Origin: Brachycybe producta
Taxonomy: Eukaryota > Arthropoda > Diplopoda > Playtdesmida > Andrognathidae
Reading direction: 5' to 3'
DNA length: 64,000 nt
NCBI GenBank assembly: GCA_036925085.1
Contig: JAUPFP010000002.1
Location: forward strand, 1 to 64,000
Below, in pieces: positions 37,442 through 46,998 of the stretch. Under the pieces are notes generated by a model. The model was not told where the DNA came from. It searched no databases and saw nothing but the letters and a program-made list of their open reading frames with translations. Numbering within the stretch: the first letter of the stretch is position 1; every line of letters starts with the position of its first letter. A program made the position numbers and the translations under genes.

Positions 37442-39798
37442 ATGTCTACTCCTAAAAAACGTGGACGCTATTTGAAATTTCTTAACCACAATGATAGCAG
37501 TAACATTAATCTACCAAGATCTACTGAACATCGTCGTTTAAAACATAAAAATGTAATTGTTCAAAATTTTCATCTAGGTGCTGGTGTCTGTGAACCCCTC
37601 CATGAAACCAGCAGTCTTTCACCCATGATCAATAATTCAATTTGTGATCCATGCATTAATGAGTCTTTAATTAGGACAACTGCTTCATCATTGAGCAATG
37701 AAGTGATTTATGACAATTTTGATGGGGTTGATACTAGCGATTTTTGTAATGAACCTGATGAAATAGAAGGTATTAATAACTACAAATCCGTTAATTTCCT
37801 GGATGAATTTTACGATCAACAGCCAATATATGAAGGGTCCAAACTTTCAAAAACAGATGCGATTGTTTGTCTGTTATGTTTCATTCTCCGATTTAAACTA
37901 ACTGGAACTTGCATTTTGAAACTCCTTCAATTACTGAAATTGTTTCTTCCTTGTGGATCGAACATTCCTGGTACAAAATTCTTATTTTTCAATCATCTTC
38001 CAGAATGCAACATAATTTATGAGATCCACTTTTACTGTGTTAGTTGTCAGACATACATTGGAAAAGAACCTGAAGACAATTATTTGTGTGATTCTTGTGG
38101 ATACCGTTTTTTAACAGATGAAAATGTCACGAAAGGGTCTTTTTTTCTTTACATGCCATTAGCTGAACAGCTAAAGAAAAAATTCGAATTGGGGCTATTT
38201 GATGAAATTGTTGCCTTCACAAAAAATAAATTTGAAACCTATGAAGAGGATATCTACACAGACATTGTGGATGGTGACATCTACCGAAGTGTTAATGGTT
38301 ACGATGTAAGTGCAAATGACACTGTTTCGCTGCAATTCAATATTGATGGATCACCAGTTTATAAAAGCAAGCACTATGATATCTGGCCTATACAGGTGAA
38401 TCTGATTGAGCTTCCACATGCTATTCGTAAAAAAACATAATGTTAACTGGACTTTGGTTTGGTAGTTCGAAACCAAATATGCAGCAATGTTTTTTAAAAC
38501 CACTTGTTGATGAAATGTTATTGCTAAAATCTGAAGGCATGTTTTGGAGTAATAAGGGTGAAAAACAATGTACAAAAGTTAATGTGTTACTGTGCACAGC
38601 AGATGCACCAGCAAGAGCAATAATTCAAAACTTTAATCAATTTAATGGGAAGTATGGTTGCTCACTTTGTCTCCATCCTGGAACTCGAGTGGAAGGAGGA
38701 CGAGGTCATTCTCGTGTATATCCATTAAAATCACCCCTACCTAAAAATAGAACTTCAGCTGAAACATTAACCCATGCTTCTGCTGACTGCAAAATAGAAA
38801 CACAGTCAAGGGTGTCAAAGGTCCATCAAGTCTAATGAAACTGTCTCCTGAATTTGACATAATAAAAGGTTTCACTCCAGATTACATGCATGCTGTTCTT
38901 CTTGGTGTGTGTCGACATATTGTATCAATATGGTTAGATGACACACAAAAGCTATCACACCTTGGCAAAATGGTTAATACAATTGATGACAGGATGGCCC
39001 ATATTAAAGTAACACATGAAATAACACGTACACCTCGTTCGCTAAAGGAGCGACAGTTCTGGAAAGCTTCCGAATGGTGAACATTTCTCATTTTATTGCC
39101 AATCATATTACATGGCTTTCTTCCAATGATGTACTACAAACACTGGATTTTGCTAGTGTATTATGTTTTCAATCTTATGACAGCATCAGTGACCAAAAAT
39201 AATATCACTAAAGCAACAAGTGCATTGAAGAAGTTTGTTTTTCAAATAACAGACCTTTATGGCATTGGTGAGCAAACTTATAATGCACACTTACTGGTCC
39301 ATTTACCTCAAGCTGTTTTCAACTGGGGCCCACTATGGGCTCATTCAGCTTTTATGTTTGAAAATGCTTTGGGAAAAATAAAATCACTTCACCATGGAAA
39401 CAAGCGTGTACCGCAGCAGATTTTATCATCTTATATGCATCATTTTGCTTGTGAAAGAATGTTTCCAAAACTGTCAAAAAACTGCAGTCTTCAAGAGTTT
39501 GTCTCAGAAATGCACCGTGGTTACCAATTAACACAAAAAAAAGAGTCTGTATGTGGAGCATCCTCTAGTTAGAAGTCTTTCAGTTGATGAATATAATGCA
39601 TTAATGGTTTTGATACCTGAAATACCAAACTCATGTGAATTAGGAGTGATAAAGATGTACAAACGTATTGTTTTTAATAATATGCTGCTCACAACTGCCT
39701 CTTACTGTAGTAATAAAAAACGTGTTGATTGTTATGTATCATTAACAAACAATACTTTTATGGAAATAACAGATATTGCAATTGTTAAGAGTCAGTAA
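37442..39798 (+). pseudogene. EnSpm/CACTA-type transposase (Transposase_21-like), decayed
   Basis: Reading starts at MSTPKKRGRYLKFLN (37,442). There is an acidic N-terminal region, a CxxC...CxxC zinc ribbon (CVSCQTYIG, then LCDSCGYRF, near 38,040-38,105), and the transposase core with FNIDGSPVY, SKHYDIWPIQ and LTGLWFGSSKPN. The core continues with TADAPARA, GCSLCLHPG, FTPDYMHAVLLGVCR and a C-terminal MFENALGKIKSLHHG block. The DG, AD and DxxH acidic positions match the animal EnSpm/CACTA family. The gene is broken by a one-base loss in the A-run at 38,428-38,434, a frameshift near 38,805, an in-frame TGA at about 39,078 (EW-stop-TF, consistent with CGA to TGA decay), and a frameshift in the A-run near 39,540. 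The final frame runs to 39,798. With only about four lesions over 2.4 kb it is recently dead. Terminal CACTA repeats could not be located. Confidence 0.85.
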
Positions 39799-40880
39799 GT
39801 TTTATTTGGCAAATTAATGTCATTATCCCCTCATTTGTCAGTGAAAACTGATCCATGTATTAGACAATTGCCTGTTTTTATTTGGGAATTAATACAAAAA
39901 ACAAGATATGTAGTACATTTCCCTTCAATGGTGAAACAAAAATTGGTATTGTATTCACAATAGAAAGATGTGTTTGTTGAGTTGCCAAATCTAACTGAAA
40001 GGGACTAAGTTTTTTTTAAATTTCATTTGTTATTTTTTTAATTTTAAAAATCCGTAATTGTTTGTGTAATTAAACTATTAATAACATTTTATTTATTGCA
40101 TTATTGTAATTTGTATAATATTCATATGTTAATAAGATGTATGTTAATATGTATACATACATGTATGAGAAAGAAAATCCTATTCAGATAAATCACCTCA
40201 TGAGTCTCAATACTAGCCTTTGTGTATAGCACCATAATGAAGGTAATTTTAGCACAATTAACCTCAGTATAGCTGACTTGCAGTTAAACTCTCACACCCC
40301 AACAATTGCATTTTGAAGGTGGTAGCTCTTCAGAGGTCAACAGCTGACTTCTGTTAGCACCATTCTCTATCACATATATACAAGTTAGCAAAAAACTGAT
40401 ACCTCTTTACATAAATTCATACTGTAAACTAATATGTTATGGTGTCACAAAATACCAAACGTTTTTGACCAACAAAAATGAGTAAGTCATTTTGCACACT
40501 GTCTAGGCAATGTACAAATCTTCACATTTATTAGATTTTAATCAATGCACAAAATGCCTCAAATAAGTCAATCTTAATATTGCCACTAAGGTAATATCTA
40601 GATTAATTCACTTGCTGTGTAGGCATTTTGTATATTGCCTAAATTGCTAGTGAGTGTGCAGATTTACTCTCAAAGTGGTGATTTCACATATTGACAAAAT
40701 AATTACTTTGCAGGATGATCAATTTTCCACTTTGATTGTACATGGATTGCAAACATAAAATATTTTACATATATATCAACTATTAACAATGTAATTTATT
40801 CAACACAAATATCTACATAAAATTTGAAGAATTTTTGAAAATAAGGAATCTGTAGAATAAATGTAGAGTATAATCCACTT
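39799..40880. other. Non-coding stretch downstream of the transposase
   Basis: AT-rich, with no coding region recognised. It may hold the transposon's 3' end, since TAGTG words occur near 40,650, but no matching 5' terminus was found, so I do not set a boundary. A degenerate TCTACA/TCTGTAGA segment at 40,800-40,865 resembles 25,380-25,620. Confidence 0.35.
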
Positions 40881-40884
40881 AATG

Positions 40885-41606
40885 TAGATTCTTATAAATA
40901 TTTGGGGGTAACAATTACAGCTAAACTTTCTTGGAAGCTGCATGTCGAACAGATTATTTTCAAGTCTATGCAGATGCTTAGGTTTAGTCAACGCATTCTA
41001 AGAAGGTGTCCCAGGGAGGTAAAATGTATAGCATATCAATCATTAGTATGTCCCCATCTAGAATACTGCAGCTCCGTGTGGAATCCCCACACTGAAGACT
41101 ATAGAAATGGTCCAACGCATGGCTGCTAGGTTTGTTTGTGGTAAATATGGATATGCCGACAGTGTAACTAAAATGCTTTCAGAGCTTGGTTGGGATAGTT
41201 TACATGCAAGACATTCAGATTTTAGTCTAAATATCTTTAATCGAATGCTAGAAGGTTCTTGCCCTAAACCTACTTCAAGTAAACTTTGCAGGGCATTATA
41301 TTTGAGTAGGGGTGACCACTCTAACAAAGTAGGAGAGTTTTTTGCACAAACAGATTCTTATTACTAGTCATTTGTCCCTAGGGCGATTCGACAATGGAAC
41401 TCGCTTGCTGGGGATTTTGTGCAGGAAAAACGTATTTTATCGGAGTCATAATTTTGTTTTGTTTTGACAATGCATATATGAATAGGGTTTTATATTTTCT
41501 GGTTTTGACAATGCATTTTCTGTGCTGCACTTGGACTCTTGTCCCTCTGCCATAGGCCTTTATGGCTGCTTGCAGAGTAATTTTTCAAATTCAAATTCAA
41601 ATTCAG
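40885..41606 (+). mobile_element. LINE 3' end: C-terminus of reverse transcriptase ORF and 3' tail (CR1/L2-like)
   Basis: The plus strand encodes the region after the RT catalytic core: SYKYLGVTITAKLSW, LRRCPREVKC, YQSLVCPHLEYCSSVWNP, then in another frame VQRMAARFVCGKYGY, ELGWDSLHARH and, after one in-frame stop at 41,365-41,367, FVPRAIRQWNSLAGDF. The order and motifs are those of CR1/L2/Jockey-type LINEs. One frameshift lies near 41,100. The ORF ends near 41,450 and is followed by a 3' UTR ending in an ATTCAAATTCAAATTCAAATTCA microsatellite-type tail at about 41,585-41,606. Such short 3' repeats are normal for CR1-like elements. The copy is 5'-truncated. It may be the same family as the 5' half at 22-23 kb. 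Confidence 0.8.
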
Positions 41607-42002
41607 ATGGGAAAGTTTCAAAATATCTACATATAAATTACAGAATCACAGAAAATCTGAAGAAAATATGCAGAGTATTTTTAGCAGGGAAGAACTGTCT
41701 TGTATAGTGTTCTAAGTCTTTAGCATGTTGATTCATAGTTAATCACTCAAATTTTCAAACGGGTATTTTCATTATAAGTGCCACCAACAGCAATGTAACT
41801 AGTGGGTTTTGTCAGTTGTTCTGACTCTGGACAATTTTTTCAGTGGCCAGCCCTAAAATGTGGGCCCTAAAGTTCTTTAAATATTTTTAAATTCACGACT
41901 CATTATATAAATCTTATCTATATTTTTGGATGTGGGTTCTCCTTATCTGTTTGTCTGTCTGTATGTCCACTATTCATTCCCAAACACACCCATCTACAGG
42001 TC
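41607..42002. other. Unassigned spacer
   Basis: Contains TATCTACA/AATATGCAGAG words that resemble the degenerate element at 25.4 kb. This may be the continuation of an element into which the LINE inserted. No gene seen. Confidence 0.3.
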
Positions 42003-42597
42003 ATACTAAAAGGCAGGACTGGCAGAAAAGGCAGAATTTCGTTATTTCTGGGCAGGTAGCAATATTTTTGGGCAGGTAAGAGTAATCGAGGGTAGGTGGG
42101 GGTATTCCCAACTAATCTAAACCATTACCTACCCGGAAAACAAATTTCCGGAATTTTAAAAAAAAATTTGAAATTTTTTGTATAGGGCAGAATGGGCAGA
42201 ATTTCATTATTTCTGGGCAGGTAAGGGTATTCGAGAGTAGGAGGGGTACTCCCTACTAATCTCAACCATTACCTGCCCCGAAAAAAAATTTCCGGAATTT
42301 TAAAAAAATTTGAAATTTTTTGTATAAGGCAGAATGGGCAGAATTTTGTTATTTCTGGGCAGGTAGCAATATTTTTGGGCAGGTAAGGATAATCGAGGGT
42401 AGGTGGGGGTACTCCCTACTAATCTAGACCATTACCTGCCCAGAAAAAAAATTTCCGTAATTTTAAGAAATTTTTGAATTTTTTTGTATAGGGCAGAATG
42501 GGCAGAATTTCATTATATCTGGGCAGGTAGCGATATTTTTGGGCAGGTAAGGGTATTCGAGAGTAGGAGGGGGTACTCCCTACTAATCTAGATGTCC
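42003..42597 (+). repeat. Left array of the ~160-bp GGGCAGGTA satellite (about 3.6 units)
   Basis: The unit starts TATAGGGCAGAATGGGCAG and runs through TTTCTGGGCAGGTA, TTTTTGGGCAGGTAAG, CGAGGGTAGGTGGGGGTAC, TCCCTACTAATCTAGA, CCATTACCTGCCC and TTTCCGGAATTTTAA. Unit starts near 42,181, 42,323 and 42,487 give periods of about 142 and 164. The short one lacks a ~22-bp GCAATATTTTTGGGCAGGTA segment. This is the reverse complement of the long array that begins at 60,676. Its inner edge is at TCTAGA (42,586-42,592), next to non-satellite sequence. Confidence 0.9.
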
Positions 42598-42960
42598 TGG
42601 GGCTTCGGAACCATCTCCTGTACTCTCCTGTAGATCGAAGTCTTGAAGAACGAGGTCTCAACAAACATAGCAGTCGAAGAGGGACTAGCCAAGGAAACAG
42701 GTGCCATCAAAAAGAAAAGGCTGGTCAAGGAACGTCTGGAGTTGCCATCGGGGACTCCCATGGTCTCCCCATCCTCATCGATGTACAAGAAGCAACGAAA
42801 CGATCTTGAACAATCTCTGTGTTCATTGGCAACGTAAAAGAACACCACGCCACCAACTCTACCTCGGTCTATTTGAATGGGACGAGACCCCGCCGAGAAA
42901 CAGAGTGCCGAGAGGGCCGAAGTCCTCCTCATCGTATTGGTAGTAGTAGTATAGTAAAAG
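42593..42960. other. GC-richer unassigned segment with open frames on both strands
   Basis: Unlike its surroundings this segment is near 50% GC and open in several frames: plus strand to 42,837 (KNEVSTNIAVEEG, then KKKRLVKERLELPSG) and minus strand across 42,588-43,034. Neither translation matches a family I recognise. The minus frame runs into the 94-bp repeat, which argues against it being a real protein. It could be an exon fragment captured between the satellite and the element, or the outermost accessory part of the Polinton. Confidence 0.35.
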
Positions 42961-42961
42961 T

Positions 42962-43262
42962 CATTTCTGCGCCACTTCTTCCCATAGGTTAACATAGAGC
43001 CTCTTATTTCATCATGTTTTGTACCGCATTCCATCGAGTGTATAGCCTAGCACAGGGGCATTTCTGCGCCACTTCCCATAGGTTAACATAGAGCCTCTTA
43101 TTTCATCATGTTTTGTACCGCATTCCATCGAGTGTATAGCCTAGCACAGGGGCATTTCTGCGCCACTTCCCATAGGTTAACATAGAGCCTCTTATTTCAT
43201 CATGTTTTGTACCGCATTCCATCGAGTGTATAGCCTAGCACAGGGGCATTTCTGCGCCAATT
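42962..43262. repeat. 94-bp tandem repeat, three copies
   Basis: The word CATTTCTGCGCC starts units at 42,962, 43,059, 43,153 and 43,247 (periods 97, 94, 94). The first copy has three extra bases. Units 2 and 3 are essentially identical, so the array is recent. A diverged TTTCTGCACCACTTCC follows at about 43,338. It lies immediately upstream of the Bcl-2-like gene and may hold promoter elements, but no core promoter motif is obvious. Confidence 0.95.
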
Positions 43263-43434
43263 GTTTCATTATAGAAAGACCAATCAGTTTATAAACTACT
43301 AGTTTTATTTATTGTTCTATAGTCTACTATAGTGAAATTTCTGCACCACTTCCACCTTAGTAGGCAGTATGAAGACCAGTCACTCTTACATTTTCTAACG
43401 AGCTAGTCTTGTTTATTTAGCTTTCACGAATAAG

Positions 43435-43921
43435 GTGTTCAACATGCAGGTTTCTACTAAAATTGCCATTGATGTGTATCATATGGCCAAACAATCGTGC
43501 GAAGACGTGAATTCGAACTTTTCACGAACAATTTACAAACTCGCTGAACAAGCTCGAAATAAGGATGTTCAAGCTTTTGAATCCATAGCATCAACTTTAA
43601 AAACTGTCTCGCATTTGAACCAAGAATTAACCTTCTTGTTGGACGAAGTTTATCAAGGATCACCTTCATTCGGTAAAATTATAGTGGCTTACGCACTCGT
43701 TTTCCAACTGGCAAGATCAGGATTTGAAAGAAGCGACAGCGGTGCATATCGGTGAATACGTGTTTAAGTCATCAGCATCGTGGCTTCGAGATAATGGATC
43801 ATGGGCTGCCATGCGTAATATCTACACAACTCCTGAGGTCACTGCGAGTAGCGTAATTCATGTGGTTCCACAATTACTAATGATTAGCACTTTGTTTTAT
43901 TTATTAATACGAATGCAATAA
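43435..43921 (+). pseudogene. Bcl-2-like apoptosis regulator (Polinton accessory gene), broken
   Basis: The region shows the layout of a Bcl-2-family protein. There is a helical N-terminal part, a BH1-like segment (SFGKIIVAYALVFQLA, compare the WGRIVALFxFxxxLA pattern), a BH2-like segment (SWLRDNGSWAAM, compare WIxDNGGWDGF), and a C-terminal hydrophobic tail (VVPQLLMISTLFYLLI) suited to membrane anchoring. Total length fits the family at around 150-165 residues. It is broken, with about one break. An AATAAA at 43,917-43,922 overlaps the final stop codon. Cellular and viral Bcl-2 proteins block mitochondrial apoptosis. Next to a RING gene at a Polinton's edge this suggests host-death control. 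Bcl-2 identity is from motif spacing, not a search; a captured host gene fragment is the alternative. Confidence 0.65.
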
Positions 43922-43982
43922 AGTGTACAAGTGTTACATGTTCAAATTTTTGTAGTTATTCCATTTCTTTATACCGACTAAT

Positions 43983-44070
43983 GACACTTCTGCATTCCAC
44001 AGACCTCGACCAGCCTTAGGTTAGCAAGCTGCTAACCTAAGGCTGTCAGAGGTCTGTTGCAGAAGTGTTC
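43983..44070. terminator. Near-perfect 88-bp inverted repeat between convergent genes
   Basis: The arms (GACACTTCTGCATTCCACAG, then ACCTCGACCAGCCTTAGGTTAGCA) pair with the complementary right half (TGCTAACCTAAGGCTG, TCAGAGGTCTG, TTGCAGAAGTGTTC), with only a few mismatches and almost no loop. It lies exactly between the 3' ends of the plus-strand Bcl-2-like gene and the minus-strand RING gene. It could form a hairpin in both transcripts, insulate them, or simply be a small palindromic insertion. Function is inferred from position only. Confidence 0.7.
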
Positions 44071-44120
44071 AATATGTAAAAACAACTTTAGTGATTAATT
44101 TATGTTTCGGTGATATTTTT

Positions 44121-44586
44121 TCACTGATTTGGTAATAAATCTGTTAATGGCTGATAAACATCAATTATGTTGTAAATAGGCTTCCTACACACTGGGCATA
44201 CAAAATTTTTCATTTCTAATAACATTTTTGTACAAGTCTTACAGGCAGCTTGATGCTTACAAGGATCAAATACAACCCGTGCACCCTTCACTAAACAAAT
44301 AGTACAATATTTGATGGATGCTGTTTCTTCATCATCGTAGGGAAGCAAGTTATCCAGAAAAGCTTGTGTTCGGGTTAAACGTGGACGTGTAATCATTGCC
44401 ATGAAAACTTCGTTACCCAGCCTGTCATCTGCAGATGCAGTTTATTATTTTTTTTTTTAAAAATCTGTCAATTTAATTACTTACAGGAGGGGTCGAGATA
44501 GCCAATGGGAGGGCTATTATCTGGAGTACTTCTTGGTGATGTATTAGGTCCAGTTTCAGGCTCTGTTTCAGAATCATATACATTGT
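44121..44586 (-). CDS. Spliced RING-finger protein (IAP-type C3HC4), Polinton accessory
   Basis: The terminal exon (44,428-44,121) follows CTGCATCTGCAG. The exon before it (44,586-44,485) lies between TTTTTAG and T|GTAAGT, and their phases match. The first encodes a Ser/Thr/Pro/Glu-rich segment (SETEPETGPNTSPRST). The second encodes a RING with all eight ligands: CTIC, PCKH, CKTC and CPVC, followed by RKPI. The spacing and the CPVCR ending are like the C-terminal RINGs of IAP and Neuralized-type E3 ligases. The product would be a ubiquitin ligase. The first exon with the start codon was not found between 44.6 and 45.1 kb. Convergent with the Bcl-2-like gene, divergent from the long plus-strand operon-like block. 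RING identity is firm; the role in blocking cell death is inference from the neighbour. Confidence 0.8.
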
Positions 44587-44714
44587 CTAAAAATGAAATA
44601 TATGAATTATAAGATGACATAGTTACACATTCAACTTATTTGTTTAAAAATATTTATGACATTGTCAAGTTTCAATAAACCCAATCATGTCTAGCCAAGT
44701 TTTGGGAATACGGA

Positions 44715-45030
44715 GGTAAGCACGTTCCCTTAAGAATAACTAGGTTTAAGAAATTGAACCAAGTTTTAACGAGTCTAGGCATGATGTAATACGCCTATTC
44801 ATGCTTTCACAAGCCCATGATTTATAGATACGCCCCTCGGTAACGATACATGAAGACAGGTTTTAACAAGAGTAAACATGTCTCAACATGTCTATTCATG
44901 TTTTCTCAAGCTCGTGATTTATAGGCACGCCCTTCGGTCTACATCAAGGCAGGTTTGAACAAGCCTAAACATGTCTCAACATGTCTATTCTTGTTTTGGT
45001 AAGGCCAAGATTTACTTGCACCCCTCAGAA
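44715..45030. repeat. Degenerate ~95-bp tandem repeat in the divergent promoter region
   Basis: Words AAGCCCATGATTTATAG, AAGCTCGTGATTTATAG and AAGGCCAAGATTTACTT mark units at 44,811, 44,908 and 45,001 (periods 97 and 93), with a further decayed copy on the left. Each has ACGCCC(C/T)TCGG and AACATGTCTCAACATGTCTATTC. The array lies between the divergent RING gene and the exonuclease-like gene. The repeated motifs could therefore be shared transcription-factor sites. Confidence 0.75.
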
Positions 45031-45053
45031 ACAATAATGGAATAACATAGGGG

Positions 45054-45060
45054 TATAAGT
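45054..45060 (+). promoter_or_regulatory. Candidate TATA box for the plus-strand late-type block
   Basis: GGGTATAAGT lies about 105 bases upstream of the probable start of the exonuclease-like gene, at the inner edge of the repeated region. It is followed by an ATTGG (reverse CCAAT) word near 45,098. Position fits a promoter driving the gene cluster to its right. Confidence 0.35.
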
Positions 45061-45161
45061 ACTAGGAGAAAAGTATACGTTATGACAAGATCTACTCATT
45101 GGTTGAAGCCTCAAATTTCACGGATTAGGTATGTTTTTTTTTGTTTTTTTTATTCAGATTT

Positions 45162-45722
45162 ATGAATGAAAAACTCATTTCCAGAATGTCCATTTTCGAC
45201 AATATATCAATCGTTATTGATTGTGATGGATTTCAAATTGGAAAGGATTTTTACATTAAAGAATTGGGATACTATTCTATCGGTGATCCGCACCCAAATA
45301 ATATATTCATTCGCGTTCCTGAAAATAGGGTGTTTACTGACAAGGATGTCAGAACAATGCGATTCGTAACGTCACATATTCATGGCCTTCCTTATAAAAA
45401 TGATACTACTGATGATACATTTTCAACACTACTAAATCTTTTACGTAACTTGTATACTCGGGCCTCTGAGAAAAATTCAAATGCCTTATTTGCTTATAAG
45501 GGTGGCACTGTGGAAAAAAATTTATTAATGAGATTAAATATTTCTTGCATAAACCTCGAGAAACTAGGCCTTTATATGAAATATGAAAATTTACTGTCAA
45601 TGTTTGGTACTCAGGTAGTTGATTTTACGTGTAGTCGCCATAAAAACCGTAGAAACGGAATAGCACACTGTGCAAAAAATGAAGCTTATATTTTTGGATT
45701 ATGGGTTCAAAAGCAGAAATAA
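45162..45722 (+). CDS. Exonuclease-like (RNase H fold) Polinton protein
   Basis: About 186 residues from the Met at 45,162. A second Met at 45,186 (MSIFDN) is equally possible; the in-frame start at 45,141 lies in a T-run and is unlikely. The protein opens with a beta-strand plus acidic pair (IVIDCDGFQIGKDFYIKELG) and has a middle FAYKGGTVEKNLL. It ends with CSRHKNRRNGIAHCAKNEAYIFGLWV, where the His, Cys and Asn/Glu positions resemble the last motif of DEDDh exonucleases. Proteins with this layout recur next to Polinton and related elements in animals. I infer a 3'-5' exonuclease or an inactivated relative acting on element DNA; the first motif has D-x-D rather than D-x-E. Confidence in the fold is moderate and in activity low. 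Confidence 0.5.
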   Translation: MNEKLISRMSIFDNISIVIDCDGFQIGKDFYIKELGYYSIGDPHPNNIFIRVPENRVFTDKDVRTMRFVTSHIHGLPYKNDTTDDTFSTLLNLLRNLYTRASEKNSNALFAYKGGTVEKNLLMRLNISCINLEKLGLYMKYENLLSMFGTQVVDFTCSRHKNRRNGIAHCAKNEAYIFGLWVQKQK

Positions 45723-45751
45723 GCTAAAATGTTCAATTTATATTACCCAGA

Positions 45752-46117
45752 ATGTATGAGCCAATGGATTTTCCTGATATTCGCATGCAAACCTGCCAAG
45801 CGATAAAAGTGGCAATGTCAGTGCCAGGCTGGGATACAGCGTGTGCTGATTGTGTTCTTCAAGAGGAACTCCTAAATGCGGGTGATGGAAGCCAAGTTCC
45901 GACTCATTTTTGTACGATGTATCCCGAGGAATACGAACGAAAAAAAATAAATGATTTATTCAATGGTGTGAATACCCTGTTTGTGTTGCAACATTGGATC
46001 GAAGCTGCCAAGCCGATTAAAGCCGTCATCATTCAAGGAATTATGTATCTGATCGCTCATTGGTCAGATTATGAGTGGCGTTGTGAAATTTTCAAAACTT
46101 GTACTAATACTGAATAA
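45752..46117 (+). CDS. Unknown 121-residue protein
   Basis: Starts 30 bases after the previous stop and ends 5 bases before the next start, so it is tightly packed on the same strand. The sequence has a Cys-rich first half (QTCQAIK, ACADCVLQEE, THFCTMYPEEYE) and a more hydrophobic second half (LFVLQHWIE, IIQGIMYLIAHW) that might form a helical hairpin. I do not recognise a family. Conservation of spacing and the whole frame suggest it is a real gene of the element, possibly a membrane-associated or minor virion protein. Confidence 0.5.
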   Translation: MYEPMDFPDIRMQTCQAIKVAMSVPGWDTACADCVLQEELLNAGDGSQVPTHFCTMYPEEYERKKINDLFNGVNTLFVLQHWIEAAKPIKAVIIQGIMYLIAHWSDYEWRCEIFKTCTNTE

Positions 46118-46122
46118 ATACC

Positions 46123-46998
46123 ATGTTATGCACTCATTCTCGTTACATTCTTGAAGCTAAAATGGTAGAGCAAGATGAAATATCGCGTTTAACGATGGAG
46201 GAAAATGTTATGCCGCAAAAAAGGAAACCGAGTATAAAGTATGTTGTTATGAGTTGCATTGCAGCTCTTATGCTTATACTCGAAACAACGAACATTGTTA
46301 TTTCCAATAAAACGGAACTACCTGTCAATATACAACTACCGCAAGATTCTGTAACAATCATGGAAAAAGATAGTTCATTCATTCCGTTGAAGGCACCATT
46401 TAGGATGATTATTGCCGGACCTAGCAGTTGCGGGAAAACAACCTTCGTTAAGAAAATTTTGGATCATGCGAGGGAAATGATTAAGCCCCCACCGGAAAGA
46501 GTAACGTGGCACTTTTCTCAATATCAAGACTGGTATTCACTTTATGGGACTCGAGCGACATTTCTAAAAGGAATGCCCGACATGAAGACTTTTAGATGCG
46601 ATAGAAATCAGCTTATTGTCCTCGATGATCTGTTTCAAGATGTGGATAGGGCTGTTTCTCAGCTATTTACATGCGATTCGCATCATCGAAACATAAGTGT
46701 TATATTTATTACTCAAAATATTTTTGATAAGAACCCGTATCAACGCACCATTTCTTTGAATGCGTCTTATCTAGTTCTTTTTAAAAACCCTCGTGACAAA
46801 TCTCAAATTGCTCATTTATCGCATCAGATGTATCCTGGTAACACCAAATTCATGATCGATGCTTTTAACCAGAGTACTCGTGATCCGTATAGTTACTTGA
46901 TGATTGATCTCACACAAAACGCGGATGACAATTCTCGTCTCAGAACGAATATATTTCCTGGAGAGTATACCGCCGTATTTTTACCTAAACAACGATGA
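46123..46998 (+). CDS. Polinton genome-packaging ATPase (A32/FtsK-HerA type)
   Basis: 291 residues. Walker A is GPSSCGKT at about residues 99-106, Walker B is LIVLDDL at 164-170, and a sensor-type FITQN is at 195-199. It is followed by YLVLFKNPRDKSQIAHLSHQM, a stretch typical of Polinton and adenovirus-like packaging ATPases. In dsDNA viruses of this lineage the enzyme pumps the genome into the capsid. Residues 39-60 form a hydrophobic segment (KYVVMSCIAALMLILETTNI), an unusual N-terminal extension that may be a membrane anchor. A later Met would remove it, so the chosen start is not certain. The stop overlaps the next start in an ATGA. Confidence 0.92.
   Translation: MLCTHSRYILEAKMVEQDEISRLTMEENVMPQKRKPSIKYVVMSCIAALMLILETTNIVISNKTELPVNIQLPQDSVTIMEKDSSFIPLKAPFRMIIAGPSSCGKTTFVKKILDHAREMIKPPPERVTWHFSQYQDWYSLYGTRATFLKGMPDMKTFRCDRNQLIVLDDLFQDVDRAVSQLFTCDSHHRNISVIFITQNIFDKNPYQRTISLNASYLVLFKNPRDKSQIAHLSHQMYPGNTKFMIDAFNQSTRDPYSYLMIDLTQNADDNSRLRTNIFPGEYTAVFLPKQR

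Noticed and set aside
40640-40660. GCTAGTG as a CACTA 3' terminus
   Set aside because: No matching CACTA end with shared subterminal sequence was found on the left.
42588-43034. 148-codon minus-strand frame
   Set aside because: Its start lies in the 94-bp repeat and its end in the satellite edge; no recognisable domain, kept only as an unassigned segment.
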